DNA from: Planctomycetes bacterium RIFCSPLOWO2_12_FULL_50_35
GTDB lineage: Bacteria > Planctomycetota > Brocadiia > Brocadiales > Bathyanammoxibiaceae
Length of the DNA stretch: 49,385 bases
Direction: 5' to 3'
NCBI GenBank assembly: GCA_001828605.1
Contig: MHZB01000064.1
Location: 1 to 49,385, forward strand
The notes beneath the pieces are model-generated. The model had not been told where the DNA came from and made no database searches. It saw only the letters and a program-made list of their open reading frames with translations. The position numbers were made by a program, and so were the translations under genes. Within the stretch, counting starts at the first letter, position 1; each line of letters opens with the position of its first letter. This document shows, one piece after another, positions 29,326 to 39,769 of this stretch.

Positions 29326-30033
29326 TTAGAACTTTCCATGTCTCAGTTTCTTGGAAATAGTCTCAATCAAATCGTAGCGCAAGCGTGTTTCCTTCAGGGC
29401 CTTGACGGTCTCGTTAATGTCGTAATCCACCTTCTTAAACTCGACGTTACCGTCTTCCCATATAACATAGGATGCCTTGGGACTGTAACCGCTGGGGAAA
29501 CCCACACTGCCCGGATTAATGATAGTCGTCTTGCCTAGCTTCCTCTGCATGGGCATATGGGTATGACCTATAAACACAAAATCGGCGTCCACCCCCTTCA
29601 GCTCCCTGTTCATAACCTTGTCCGGGGTGTCGGGCGGAAGGAACGTACAATTATTTCCCCTTGGTGAGCCGTGGGATAATAAAATTTTGCAGCCGTCCAA
29701 CACTATCTCTTCCACCAGTGGAAGTCCCCTCAAGAACTCCTTTTCTTCTTCACTTAAAACGCTTCGTGTATACTCTTTCCCGGGCTCGGCCAGCTCAGCA
29801 TACTCCGGCGGACAGCAGCAGTCATCACGCAGCCCGCTTGCCGCGTCGTCATGGTTACCCCTTACAATCTTGTCGGAGATTGAACGCACAAGCTCAATGC
29901 ACTCCTTCGGGTTAGGCCCATAATTTACCAGGTCACCCAGACAGAATACCTTATCAACCCCCTTTTCATTCTCACGCACGGCGGACAGCGCCTGTATGTT
30001 TGAATGTATGTCAGATATTATCAGTATCTTCAT
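29326..30033 (-). CDS. YfcE/Ap4A-type metallophosphoesterase
   Basis: [16 protein letters not shown]...[10 protein letters not shown]...VRGNHDDA...FIGHTHMPM: full calcineurin-like motif set. Confidence 0.9.
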   Translation of the reverse strand: MKILIISDIHSNIQALSAVRENEKGVDKVFCLGDLVNYGPNPKECIELVRSISDKIVRGNHDDAASGLRDDCCCPPEYAELAEPGKEYTRSVLSEEEKEFLRGLPLVEEIVLDGCKILLSHGSPRGNNCTFLPPDTPDKVMNRELKGVDADFVFIGHTHMPMQRKLGKTTIINPGSVGFPSGYSPKASYVIWEDGNVEFKKVDYDINETVKALKETRLRYDLIETISKKLRHGKF

Positions 30034-31520
30034 AGGTAGTCTCCCGGCCTCTTCAAATGATAATCGGTCTCTCTCTCGAAGGCACGGGCTACCTTCAGGA
30101 GCGTTGCCTCGTCAAAATGCTTACCCATTATCTGCATCCCAATGGGAAGATTGTCGCGTGTAAAACCGCATGGTATAGAAATCCCAGGTATCCCTGCCAG
30201 ATTTGCGGGAATTGTGAAGACGTCGGAAAGATACATCTCCAGGGGATTTTCGATACGTTCCCCAAGCCTGAACGCAGGCGTAGGCGAAGTGGGACATAAA
30301 ACAACGTCTACTTTCTCGAACGCCGACAAGAAGTCCTGTCTTATAAGATTCCTTACCTTGGACGCCTTGAGGTAATAGGCGTCATAATAGCCGGAGCTCA
30401 GTGCGTACGTGCCGAGCATAATCCTGCGCTTTACTTCGCTGCCGAAACCTTCGGCCCTGGAACGGCTGTACATACTAATAAGCCCATCCGACGACGCCCT
30501 GTACCCGTAGCGAACACCGTCGTACCTGGCCAGATTCGAGCTGGCCTCGGCAGTGGCGATTATATAATAAACGGCCACCGCATACATCGTGTGCGGCAGA
30601 GAAATCTCGACCACATTAGCACCAAGGCCCTCGTAGGTCCTGATAGTCCCTTCTACCGCCTGATGCACCTCTTTATTAAGTCCCTCCGCAAAATATTCCT
30701 TCGGCACGCCGATGCGCACGCCAGCTATTGGGTCATCGAGCGTTGACAGATAATCAGGTGCAGGCGCCGCAGCGCATGTAGAGTCCCTCCGGTCGTGCCC
30801 TGCAATCACCTGGAGCAAAATGGCTGCATCCCTGACATCTTTTGTGATGGGACCTATCTGGTCAAGCGATGACCCGAAGGCAACCAGGCCGTAGCGGGAT
30901 ACCCTGCCGTAGGTTGGTTTCAAGCCCACCACACCGCAGAGACACGCAGGCTGCCTCACGGAACCACCTGTGTCACTGCCAAGGGCCATATAGGCCATCC
31001 CTGCGGCAACCGCTGCAGCAGAACCGCCGCTGGAGCCGCCCGGAATACACCTCACATCCCAAGGGTTCTTGGTTGGCTTAAAACCAGAATTTTCTGTCGA
31101 GGAACCCATGGCAAATTCATCGAGGTTTGTCTTACCCACTATAATGGCGTCTTCCGCCCTCAGTCTCTCTACAACATGTGCGTCATATGGTGGAACGAAG
31201 TTACCCAAAATCTTTGACGCACAGGTGGTCCTCAGACCCCTTGTGCAGATGTTGTCTTTTACGGCAACGGGCACGCCCATAAGAAGCCCCGGTCTTTCAC
31301 CCCTCTTCACACGGGCATCTATCTCCTCGGCAGTCTTGAGGGCGCCTTCTTTGTCGAGTGTCAGGTAGGCACCTATCAGAGGTTCTTTCTCTTCTATCTG
31401 GGCAAAGAGTTCTTCTACAACCTTTTTGGCCGTCAGCTTGCCGGAAAGGGTCTTTTCCCTAAGTTCAAAAGCAGTAAGTTTACAGATAGTAGCTGTGTCC
31501 ACGTTTTTAGAATTAATCAA
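30030..31520 (-). CDS. gatA: Aspartyl/glutamyl-tRNA amidotransferase subunit A
   Basis: Amidase signature [32 protein letters not shown]; stop overlaps the downstream start by 4 nt. Confidence 0.95.
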   Translation of the reverse strand: MINSKNVDTATICKLTAFELREKTLSGKLTAKKVVEELFAQIEEKEPLIGAYLTLDKEGALKTAEEIDARVKRGERPGLLMGVPVAVKDNICTRGLRTTCASKILGNFVPPYDAHVVERLRAEDAIIVGKTNLDEFAMGSSTENSGFKPTKNPWDVRCIPGGSSGGSAAAVAAGMAYMALGSDTGGSVRQPACLCGVVGLKPTYGRVSRYGLVAFGSSLDQIGPITKDVRDAAILLQVIAGHDRRDSTCAAAPAPDYLSTLDDPIAGVRIGVPKEYFAEGLNKEVHQAVEGTIRTYEGLGANVVEISLPHTMYAVAVYYIIATAEASSNLARYDGVRYGYRASSDGLISMYSRSRAEGFGSEVKRRIMLGTYALSSGYYDAYYLKASKVRNLIRQDFLSAFEKVDVVLCPTSPTPAFRLGERIENPLEMYLSDVFTIPANLAGIPGISIPCGFTRDNLPIGMQIMGKHFDEATLLKVARAFERETDYHLKRPGDYL

Positions 31521-31803
31521 TCACCTTCGGCACCTTGAAAAAGTCCCCGGCCCTGGACGGGGCGTTCTTCATGGCCTCTTCCAGGTCTATGGACGGCCTC
31601 GGCTCATCCTCGCGAAATACGTTTCTTGCAGCGGCGGCATAGGCCATAGGCTCTACCCGGGATGTGTCTAGTTCTTTGAGCTTTTCTATGTATTTCAATA
31701 TGTCCTCAAGCTGAGTGGTAAAGATCTCTCTCTCTTTATCGCTGAGTTCCAGTCTGGCCAAGAGGGCCACGTGGTCTATGGTTTTTCTGTCGATAATGGA
31801 CAT
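31513..31803 (-). CDS. gatC: Aspartyl/glutamyl-tRNA amidotransferase subunit C
   Basis: [53 protein letters not shown]. Confidence 0.93.
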   Translation of the reverse strand: MSIIDRKTIDHVALLARLELSDKEREIFTTQLEDILKYIEKLKELDTSRVEPMAYAAAARNVFREDEPRPSIDLEEAMKNAPSRAGDFFKVPKVID

Positions 31804-31831
31804 GAATCTACTCAAGAAAAATCAGGTTAAT

Positions 31832-31896
31832 GTAGCGTGGCAGCTTGCCGCCACGTTCGGACTATAACGCCAACGTGCGAGCAAGCTCGCACGCTA
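31832..31896. repeat. GTAGCG...CGCTAC paired palindromes
   Basis: GTAGCGTGGCAGCTTGCCGCCACGTT...AACGTGCGAGCAAGCTCGCACGCTAC. Confidence 0.8.
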
Positions 31897-31945
31897 CACC
31901 CCAATTCTACAGCTGCTCAAGCGGCAACAGCCGGCCACCTCTAAC

Positions 31946-32866
31946 CTACAAAATCCTCTCTACCGGAATGCCTCCCTTAACCTGCTCAATGACATCCAGG
32001 GGCTCACTCCCATATTTCTCCGCAAGTGCGTGTGCAGCCCTCACTTCAGACTTATCCTGCGGGCACACCTCCTCGAACTCCCCCAGCGGCATCTCCAGCA
32101 TAGCGGTTGAAAGGTACGTACACAGACCTTCCTCGCAGTCGGCAATGCTACGGCCTATCCTGTCCCGGTCTGAGGCCCTAAGCTCTTCTACCAGGAATTC
32201 TCCATACTCAAACCCCAAAAACGCCGTAAAGAGTTTGGCCTCATCCAGAGTAGAAAAGCCGACCCTCTCGTGGAATACGGACTTCCCCATGAGTTGGAAA
32301 TAGTCGAGTCCTTCTCCCAGCTTCTCCGCCGCCAGCCTGCAATACTTATTTACGGAATGAGTAACCACACCCCTGGTGCAGCGGCTCTCTCCTACGCCCC
32401 ACGCTGCCCAGGGCTTGTCCTTCAGTATACAGCACACACCGTGTTTTATTTCGTCTATGTATTCCAGAGAAAAACCGAGTTCCCAACCCTCCACCTTCCA
32501 GTCGGCTATAAACTCCCTGACAAGACGATGCATCTCAGGATTGTCACTATAAGGGTTGTGAAATGCCTGCCATGATATGAGACAGTGGAAGTATTCGTGT
32601 AAGAGCAGACAGTCAAGAAGCGTCTCGTCGAGATCGAAGACATCGTCGGATAGAAGACTGAGATTATAAAATGGTCTGGGCCTTCCGGAGACATCGAAGC
32701 CCTTGGGGAACACCAATACGTCGAAATCAGAGAGCGTCAGGCCATACTTGTACCCTACTATTTCCAGCCGACTGAGTGCGCCTTGGATAATTTCCTGTCT
32801 GCGGCTGGTCAACTGACTGCAGGCAGTGCGTAAGGAGACCGTCCTTATCGTATGACAGGGGCTCAT
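31946..32866 (-). CDS. Uncharacterised protein with HExxH zincin-like motif
   Basis: 306-aa ORF, LLHEYFHCLISWQAFHN...EFIADWKVEGWELG; family not recognised. Confidence 0.7.
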   Translation of the reverse strand: MSPCHTIRTVSLRTACSQLTSRRQEIIQGALSRLEIVGYKYGLTLSDFDVLVFPKGFDVSGRPRPFYNLSLLSDDVFDLDETLLDCLLLHEYFHCLISWQAFHNPYSDNPEMHRLVREFIADWKVEGWELGFSLEYIDEIKHGVCCILKDKPWAAWGVGESRCTRGVVTHSVNKYCRLAAEKLGEGLDYFQLMGKSVFHERVGFSTLDEAKLFTAFLGFEYGEFLVEELRASDRDRIGRSIADCEEGLCTYLSTAMLEMPLGEFEEVCPQDKSEVRAAHALAEKYGSEPLDVIEQVKGGIPVERIL

Positions 32867-32869
32867 TGC

Positions 32870-33112
32870 CTAAGCCGCCTTCACCACCTTCACCACCTTA
32901 CCGGCCTTGAGGCATCGGGTACAGATTTTTATCCTCTTTATGGTCCCACCATTAAGCCTGGCCCTGATTGTCTGAAGATTGGCTAAATACGTCCTTCTGG
33001 TCTTACCCGTTATCTTACGGCCCACGCCGCCCTTTTTCTTGGCCAAACCTCGGCGTTCGATGGCATTGCCGGTCGTGGTGCCCTTACCACATATGTCACA
33101 AACCCTGGACAT
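32870..33112 (-). CDS. rpmB: 50S ribosomal protein L28
   Basis: MSRVCDICGKGTTTGNAIERRGLAKKKGGVGRKITGKTRRTYLANLQTIRARLNGGTIKRIKICTRCLKAGKV. Confidence 0.92.
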   Translation of the reverse strand: MSRVCDICGKGTTTGNAIERRGLAKKKGGVGRKITGKTRRTYLANLQTIRARLNGGTIKRIKICTRCLKAGKVVKVVKAA

Positions 33113-33327
33113 TTCAAACCTCCAAAACGGTAAATATTTAGATACGTGTTTTCTTACTATGTACTACAAATCCAATATTTTAGCAAGAAAAATACCACAC
33201 ACACCCGCCCGTGTACTCTAACAAGATTTATTTGCCTTCAAAACATATTGACAGGATACAAGATTTATGGAAACATAGGGTTGCTGTTACTCAACAAGCA
33301 TAGACGCCATTAATGGAGGTATCGTAA

Positions 33328-33768
33328 ATGGAAAGGCTTCATTCTATTCTGTTGAGTGGTGTACTTATCCTGCTTACGCTCTGCACCGGAGCGCCTGCCT
33401 TTGGAAAGGAGATATACGAATCCCCCGAAAGTGAGCAAAAGGTCAAGGATACCATGACCGTACTGCAAGACGGACTCGATGACCTCGAAGACGCCGTACT
33501 GCAAGGGGATATAGACCTGGCAGTCAAGTTGGCGCGCGAAATAGACGAGGCATCTCACCTTATCTGTAATATTGACCTCAGTCGTTCCGCACTATCAAAA
33601 GATGAGCAGCAAGAATTTGAAAGGCTGAGAAAAACCCTGCATTTTCGGACAAACAAGCTGACCCAGGCGGCAAATAAAGGTAATAACGATGAGATTCTGG
33701 ACCAATCCTACAAGGTAAGGGAGGCCTGTGATACCTGTCACGCCGAGTTTAAGAAAAAGAAGAAATAA
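33328..33768 (+). CDS. Small secreted c-type cytochrome with C-terminal CxxCH
   Basis: Signal peptide; helical domain; EACDTCHAEFKKKKK. Confidence 0.75.
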   Translation: MERLHSILLSGVLILLTLCTGAPAFGKEIYESPESEQKVKDTMTVLQDGLDDLEDAVLQGDIDLAVKLAREIDEASHLICNIDLSRSALSKDEQQEFERLRKTLHFRTNKLTQAANKGNNDEILDQSYKVREACDTCHAEFKKKKK

Positions 33769-33823
33769 CCTTTACAGGTATCCTAATGGTTCAGATAGTT
33801 GTACTGTGAGTCTCAGACGGTTA

Positions 33824-35197
33824 CTATTCAAGCAGCACGTATCTGGCAATAAAGGCTGCGGAGATGATATGAAAGGCCCAGTGGACTTCGAGTCCCTTCC
33901 CTTTTACCGCCTTTAGTATCGAATAAGACACGAAACCGAAGGCCATGCCCTCGGTTATGCTCATGCTGTAGGGGATTATGCTTATCGTAAGGAATGCCGG
34001 AATGGCCTCGCTGGGGTCATCCCAATTAATCTTCTTGGTGCCTCCAAGCATAATGCTGCCCACGATTATCAGCGCCGGAGCAATGACTGGGTAGAGGTAC
34101 CGCCCCCCTTCTACCTGATAACCGCCCCCCACCGCCTCAACCAGTGGGAAGAAGAACAACGAAATGAGCATAAGGAAGGCCGTTACCATATTGGCCAGCC
34201 CCGTCCTGCCGCCTGCCTGGATGCCTGCGGTGCTCTCTATGTACGAGCTCACGGTGGAAGTGCCCAGAACGGCCCCTATTACCGTCCCTATAGCATCCGA
34301 CAAGAGCGCCCAGTTCGCCCGGGGCAGCTTCCCGTCCCTCATAAAACCGCCGTACTCCGACACACCTATCAAGGTCCCTACAGTGTCAAACAAGTCCAGA
34401 AAGAAAAAGACAAAAATAACCGTTATAATTTCCGGGTCCTTAAACATATCTAAGAAGTTAAACTTGAAAAATGTTGGAGCCAGCGACGGCGGCAGGCTTA
34501 CGACTCCATGATACCTTATAAGTCCCAGCGGCACGGCTATACCGGCCGTAACCGCAATCCCGATGAGTATCGCCCCCTTAATCCTCCACACGATGAGAGA
34601 ACCCATAAGTATGGTGCTTAAAAGAGTGAGCCATACCTCAGGAGACTTTGGGTTACCCAGACCAACTATGGTCCCAGGATTAGGTACAACCACCCCTCCG
34701 TATTGAAATCCCACCAGGGCGATAAGCAGCCCAATACCCACGGCAAGGGAGTGTTTTATGGCGTCTGGGATAATCTCCATTATATACTCTCTGAACTTGA
34801 TACCCGTTGCAGAGAAGATAACGAATATCAGGCCGGCTATCAGGTTTGCGCCAAGCGCTGTCTGCCAGGTAAATCCCAATCCCCCTGCGGCAACGGGGGC
34901 GGCCACGATGAATGAGAAATAGAAATTGTGCCCCATTACCGGGGCAAGGGCAATCGGATAGCGAGCCAAGACACCCATTAAGATAGTAGCCACAGCAGAG
35001 GCAATACAGGTGGCGGTCATTACCGCACCAAAATCCATCCCCGTGGCAGAGAGCACTGTAGGCTGGACGAAAATAATGTAGGAAAGGCTTAGAAAGGTGG
35101 TGACACCGGCGATAACCTCGGTAAGGACCGTGGTATTAGACTCTCTTAGGGGGAAAATCTTGCTTAAGGGGCGTTTTTTGTGCTTAGCCTGTTCCAC
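33824..35197 (-). CDS. NCS2-family nucleobase permease (AzgA/PbuG-like)
   Basis: ESNTTVLTEVIAGVTTFLSLSYIIFVQPTVLSATGMDFGAVMTATCIASAVATILMG...PYSMSITEGMAFGFVSY. Confidence 0.9.
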   Translation of the reverse strand: MEQAKHKKRPLSKIFPLRESNTTVLTEVIAGVTTFLSLSYIIFVQPTVLSATGMDFGAVMTATCIASAVATILMGVLARYPIALAPVMGHNFYFSFIVAAPVAAGGLGFTWQTALGANLIAGLIFVIFSATGIKFREYIMEIIPDAIKHSLAVGIGLLIALVGFQYGGVVVPNPGTIVGLGNPKSPEVWLTLLSTILMGSLIVWRIKGAILIGIAVTAGIAVPLGLIRYHGVVSLPPSLAPTFFKFNFLDMFKDPEIITVIFVFFFLDLFDTVGTLIGVSEYGGFMRDGKLPRANWALLSDAIGTVIGAVLGTSTVSSYIESTAGIQAGGRTGLANMVTAFLMLISLFFFPLVEAVGGGYQVEGGRYLYPVIAPALIIVGSIMLGGTKKINWDDPSEAIPAFLTISIIPYSMSITEGMAFGFVSYSILKAVKGKGLEVHWAFHIISAAFIARYVLLE

Positions 35198-35408
35198 CCG
35201 ATATACCTTATAAAGAGATTATTCTTCTCTATCAGAATATTCCACCCCAGTTATAACGTAAATTGCACAAACCACAAGCCACTTATTACATATCAAGTAA
35301 AATCAAGTACTTAAGTCAGTGGGTAGTCCCCGGAAGCGACCTTGTCTTCCAGACAAATATTTGATATAAACCGGAGGCTTATTACATCATCCTGAAAGGA
35401 GAGCATAG

Positions 35409-35858
35409 ATGCCTCTAGAAGAAAAACTGATTGGCCTCAGCGGCTGTTTCCCTGCCAAATTTGAGAAACAAAAGGATGGTTCCCTTGTCGCCGATTTCAA
35501 GGTTGCCGAGAGGAAGGTGTTCCTGTCTAAAAAGACGCTGACGTACAGGTGCCATCTCAGGGTCAACGAACCCGAAAAGGCCGTGACATACTACGAGAGA
35601 CTGACTGAAAAGGGCCTTGGCATCCCGGTCTCTTCCTCTCTTTCCGGCGACGACCTGACCCCCGGATTCGGATTCAAAAAGGAGGTCTACAAAATCAGCG
35701 GAAAGGAGAGGGGAGGAACCATCGAGGAACAATCAAAGCTGTTTGGCAAGGACTATAAATACGCATTTGACTGGCAGAAGGTGAGAGAGACCGTCAAGAA
35801 AGAGGCACAGGACGCAGGCTACTCATTTTCCGTTTGCCTTGCAGAACGCTCAGTCTGA
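35409..35858 (+). CDS. Hypothetical protein
   Basis: 149-aa ORF with RBS-like aaaggag upstream; no family recognised. Confidence 0.55.
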   Translation: MPLEEKLIGLSGCFPAKFEKQKDGSLVADFKVAERKVFLSKKTLTYRCHLRVNEPEKAVTYYERLTEKGLGIPVSSSLSGDDLTPGFGFKKEVYKISGKERGGTIEEQSKLFGKDYKYAFDWQKVRETVKKEAQDAGYSFSVCLAERSV

Positions 35859-35930
35859 GACTTTTGTATAAGCTTGTAGGAGTGCGGTTTATCGCACCCA
35901 TAAATCAAACCCCACAATCGTTCAACGATG

Positions 35931-36001
35931 GTAGGGGCGCAATTTATTGCGCCCGACAATCCACATATTGAATCAGTGGGCTTGATAAATCAAGCCCCTA
36001 C
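35931..36001. repeat. GTAGGGGCG...CCCCTAC palindromic unit
   Basis: GTAGGGGCGCAATTTATTGCGCCC...GGGCTTGATAAATCAAGCCCCTAC. Confidence 0.75.
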
Positions 36002-36021
36002 AAAATATTTAAAAACGGAAC

Positions 36022-36351
36022 GAGACTGCTGCAAAAGTTTATTAATTTCGCCAGATTTTCCCCCTCCCTTGAGGGGAGGGGGAAGGGGGAGGGTGGTCAT
36101 CCTACCTGCTAAGATTGTAAGGTGCGTCCAGACGCACCTTACATACCTGCAATATTTAAACGCAGCGGCCTTACTGGTAGGGGCACGACACGGCTTAGGC
36201 GGCTGATGTAGCGTTGGAGCCGTGCCAGAGGTCGTGGCCCGTAGGCAGATCCGCCTCTGGCGGACTTCCGCAGGAATGACAATTGATACTTCTGCGGGAA
36301 TGACACTTGAAGCCTTTCAGGGGTCTTAAATTATGGTTTTGTAGAGGTCTC
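36022..36351. repeat. Composite repeat region bounded by GAGACC-type ends
   Basis: Left GAGACTGCTGCAAAAG; right CCTTTCAGGGGTCTTAAA and TTTTGTAGAGGTCTC; interior CCCCCTCCCTTGAGGGGAGGGGG and GCGGGAATGACA words. Confidence 0.55.
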
Positions 36352-36397
36352 GAAGTAAAAGTGAGAGCAATAACTCGCAGGCGCTCGCCGCGAGAGA

Positions 36398-39300
36398 CTA
36401 CCCGATACCTGCCAGTTCCGAGTAGTATTCCTGCAGCGGCCGGACCTCTATCTGCCCTTTCAGCATGGCCTCTATTGCCAGGGCGGCCGCCATTGCGCCA
36501 GAGAGGGTTGTAAAGTAGGGGATGCGGTATACCAGTGCGGTGCGTCTTATGGGGAAGGAGTCCTTTTCCGTGACATTCCCTTCGGTGGTGTTTATTACCA
36601 GGTTTATCTCGCCTCTCTTAAGGTAGTCAACCACGTTTGGGCTGCCCTCAAACACCTTGAGCACTTCCTGTACAGGGAGACCTTCCCTGGATATGGCGGA
36701 GGCGGTGCCCCTGGTGGCCATGATTCTGAAACCCAGTTCATGCAGTGTCCTGGCAATATCTACAGCGTGTGGCTTGTCCTTCTCCTTGACACTGATGAAG
36801 ACCGTCCCCTTTGTAGGCAGGCAGCCATCCTGCCCCATCTGGCTCTTTGCGTAGGCCTTGCCAAAATTCCTGTCAAGCCCCATGACCTCGCCCGTGGACT
36901 TCATCTCAGGCCCCAGGATTGTATCTGCGCCTGGGAATTTTATGAATGGTAGGACGGCCTCCTTGACGGCGGTATATGGGAACGTGCGTCTTGAATGGAG
37001 TTCCATTTCCCTCAGCGTTACACCCATGATTGCTTTGGTTGCCACCTTCGCGAGCGGGATGCCGATAGCCTTGCTGACAAAAGGCACGGTTCGGGATGCC
37101 CTGGGGTTTACCTCAAGCACAAAGACCTCGCCGTCTTTCACGGCGTATTGTATATTTACCAGACCTTTTACGTTCAGTTCGAGTGCGAGCACTCTGGTCT
37201 GTCTCTCCAGTTCTTCCAGTATGTCGGCCTTTAGTGAATGCGGCGGTATGGCACAGGAGCTGTCGCCGGAGTGGATACCTGCGGCCTCTATATGCTCCAT
37301 AACCCCGCCGATAAGGACGTCTTCCCCATCCGCAACGGCGTCTACGTCAACCTCCACGGCGTCCTCGAGGAATTTGTCTACCAATACGGGATGACTGGGC
37401 GAGACCTCGGCAGCCTTGTGGATGTACTTCTTGAGGGATTCCCTGTCAAACGCCACCTGCATGGCGCGGCCGCCCAGTATGTAGGAGGGTCGCAATAGAA
37501 TCGGATACCCGATGGCCTCTGCAATCCTAACGGCCTCTTCCAGCGAGCGGGCGCTGCCATTTTCTGGTTGCTTCAGGTCCAGTTTTTTGAGGAGCCGGGC
37601 AAACCGCTCCCTGTCCTCTGCGCGGTCTATGTCGTCGGGAGACGTTCCTAATATCTTGATGCCCTCTTTTTCTAATGGGACTGCCAGTTTGAGGGGCGTC
37701 TGGCCGCCAAACTGCACAATCACCCCAAGTGGATTTTCTTTTGCCGTTATTTCCAGTGTGTCTTCCAGCGTCAGAGGCTCGAAGTAGAGTCTGTCGGATG
37801 TGTCGTAATCGGTGCTTACGGTCTCAGGATTACAGTTGACCATTATCGTCTCGTAGCCCATCTGCCTCAACGCCATCACAGAATGGACGCAGCAGTAGTC
37901 GAATTCTATTCCCTGTCCTATGCGATTGGGGCCGCTGCCAAGGATTATTACCTTCTTCTTGTCCGTAGGCTCCGCCTCGCACTCCGTCTCGTAGGTGGAG
38001 TAGAGGTATGGGGTGTAGGCCCTGAACTCTGCGGCGCAGGTGTCAACGCGCTTGAATACCGGCCTTATGCCGTGTTTATGCCTTATGGTTCTGACGGAGG
38101 ATTCCGTAGAGTCTGTGAGTTGGGCAAGGCGGTTGTCCGAGATACCGGTGGCCTTTGCCTCACGGAGGGTTTCCGGGTTTAACCCGTCAGACCTTACCCG
38201 GTCTTCTACGTCTATAATCTCTTTTATGTTGTGCAGGAACCACGGGTCTATCTTTGTCAGCCCGTACAGTTCGTCTATACTGATGCCGGACCTAAGCCCC
38301 TCCGCTACGTACCAGAGCCTGTCCCACCTGGGCGCCGACAGGTTATCCCTGACGGCCACCCTCTTCTGGTGGTCTGTCATACTGCGGAAAGATTCCAGCG
38401 CCAATCCATCCAGGTCTATTTCCAGAGACCTTACGGCCTTACCCAACGCCTCCTTGAAGGTGCGCCCGATGGCCATTACCTCACCCACGGACTTCATCTG
38501 TGTGGTGAGGCGTTCGTCTGTGCCGGGGAATTTCTCAAAGTTGAAGCGAGGGTATTTCACCACGCAGTAGTCTATCGTTGGCTCGAAGGAGGCGGGCGTA
38601 TAGCGCGTGATGTCGTTGGGTATCTCGTCCAGGGTATAGCCCACGGCAAGCTTTGCCGCTATCTTGGCTATCGGGAAACCGGTGGCCTTGGATGCAAGGG
38701 CGGAACTGCGCGATACCCTGGGGTTCATCTCGATGGCCAGCATCTCACCCGTATCTGGGTTGACCGCAAACTGTATGTTGGAACCCCCCGTATCTACCCC
38801 GATCTCACGGATAATCTTTATTGCGGCGTCCCTCATGTGTTGGTATTCCCGGTCGGTAAGAGTTTGTGCGGGCGCTACCGTGATGCTGTCACCTGTATGG
38901 ATACCCATCGGGTCAAGGTTCTCAATAGAGCAGATGATTACCACGTTGTCACGCCCGTCCCTCATCACCTCGAGCTCGTATTCCTTCCACCCGAGGATGG
39001 AGCGTTCTACCAGAATCTCATGGACCGGGCTGAGGTCAAGTCCGCGCGTTATCAATTCCTTGTACTCTTCGATATCCATGGCTATACTGCCGCCAGTTCC
39101 GCCAAGCGTAAAAGACGGGCGTATTATTGCGGGGAAGCCTATGTTCTTGACCGCATCTATCGCCTCTTCCAAGGTCTTTACGTAATAGCTTTCCGGTACT
39201 CCGATGCCTATCCGGAGCATAGCTTCCTTGAACAGGCTGCGGTCCTCAGCCTTCTTTATGGCCTCCAGTCCGGCGCCTATAAGTTCGACGTTATATTTCT

Positions 39301-39625
39301 TCAGCACCCCGGATTCCGCCAGGCTTACGGCTAGATTGAGGGCCGTCTGTCCGCCCAAGGTGGGCAGGAGCGCCTGGGGGCGTTCTTTTTCGATGATTCG
39401 TTCCAGTACGTCGGGGATCAACGGCTCGATGTAGGTGGCGTCTGCCAGTTCCGGGTCGGTCATGATGGTAGCGGGGTTGGAGTTGACCAGGACTATCTTG
39501 AACCCTTCTTCCCTAAGGGCCTTACACGCCTGTGTGCCCGAGTAGTCAAACTCGCAAGCCTGTCCTATCACGATAGGTCCCGAGCCTATTATCAGTATCT
39601 TCTGTATATCTGTTCGTTTTGGCAT
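36398..39625 (-). CDS. carB: Carbamoyl-phosphate synthase large subunit
   Basis: [41 protein letters not shown]...; full 1075 aa with both synthetase halves and MGS domain. Confidence 0.97.
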   Translation of the reverse strand: MPKRTDIQKILIIGSGPIVIGQACEFDYSGTQACKALREEGFKIVLVNSNPATIMTDPELADATYIEPLIPDVLERIIEKERPQALLPTLGGQTALNLAVSLAESGVLKKYNVELIGAGLEAIKKAEDRSLFKEAMLRIGIGVPESYYVKTLEEAIDAVKNIGFPAIIRPSFTLGGTGGSIAMDIEEYKELITRGLDLSPVHEILVERSILGWKEYELEVMRDGRDNVVIICSIENLDPMGIHTGDSITVAPAQTLTDREYQHMRDAAIKIIREIGVDTGGSNIQFAVNPDTGEMLAIEMNPRVSRSSALASKATGFPIAKIAAKLAVGYTLDEIPNDITRYTPASFEPTIDYCVVKYPRFNFEKFPGTDERLTTQMKSVGEVMAIGRTFKEALGKAVRSLEIDLDGLALESFRSMTDHQKRVAVRDNLSAPRWDRLWYVAEGLRSGISIDELYGLTKIDPWFLHNIKEIIDVEDRVRSDGLNPETLREAKATGISDNRLAQLTDSTESSVRTIRHKHGIRPVFKRVDTCAAEFRAYTPYLYSTYETECEAEPTDKKKVIILGSGPNRIGQGIEFDYCCVHSVMALRQMGYETIMVNCNPETVSTDYDTSDRLYFEPLTLEDTLEITAKENPLGVIVQFGGQTPLKLAVPLEKEGIKILGTSPDDIDRAEDRERFARLLKKLDLKQPENGSARSLEEAVRIAEAIGYPILLRPSYILGGRAMQVAFDRESLKKYIHKAAEVSPSHPVLVDKFLEDAVEVDVDAVADGEDVLIGGVMEHIEAAGIHSGDSSCAIPPHSLKADILEELERQTRVLALELNVKGLVNIQYAVKDGEVFVLEVNPRASRTVPFVSKAIGIPLAKVATKAIMGVTLREMELHSRRTFPYTAVKEAVLPFIKFPGADTILGPEMKSTGEVMGLDRNFGKAYAKSQMGQDGCLPTKGTVFISVKEKDKPHAVDIARTLHELGFRIMATRGTASAISREGLPVQEVLKVFEGSPNVVDYLKRGEINLVINTTEGNVTEKDSFPIRRTALVYRIPYFTTLSGAMAAALAIEAMLKGQIEVRPLQEYYSELAGIG

Positions 39626-39638
39626 TTTTCTGTTTTAT

Positions 39639-39759
39639 GTAGCGTCGGAGCTTGCTCGACTGTTTGTAGGGGCGACCCGCCGGGTCGCCCCTACCTAATT
39701 TTTATGTAGCGTGCGAGTTTATCTCGCACGTTCAACGTGCCAGCAAGCTGGCACGCTAC
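39639..39759. repeat. Tandem GTAG...CTAC palindromes in the carA-carB gap
   Basis: GTAGCGTCGGAGCTTGCTCGAC...GTAGGGGCGACCCGCCGGGTCGCCCCTAC (39666-39694)...GTAGCGTGCGAG...GCACGCTAC. Confidence 0.85.
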
Positions 39760-39769
39760 ATTTTGTTTA

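Noticed and set aside
38231-39334. 367-aa plus-strand ORF
   Set aside because: Antisense to carB with no recognisable family; typical shadow ORF in GC-rich coding DNA.
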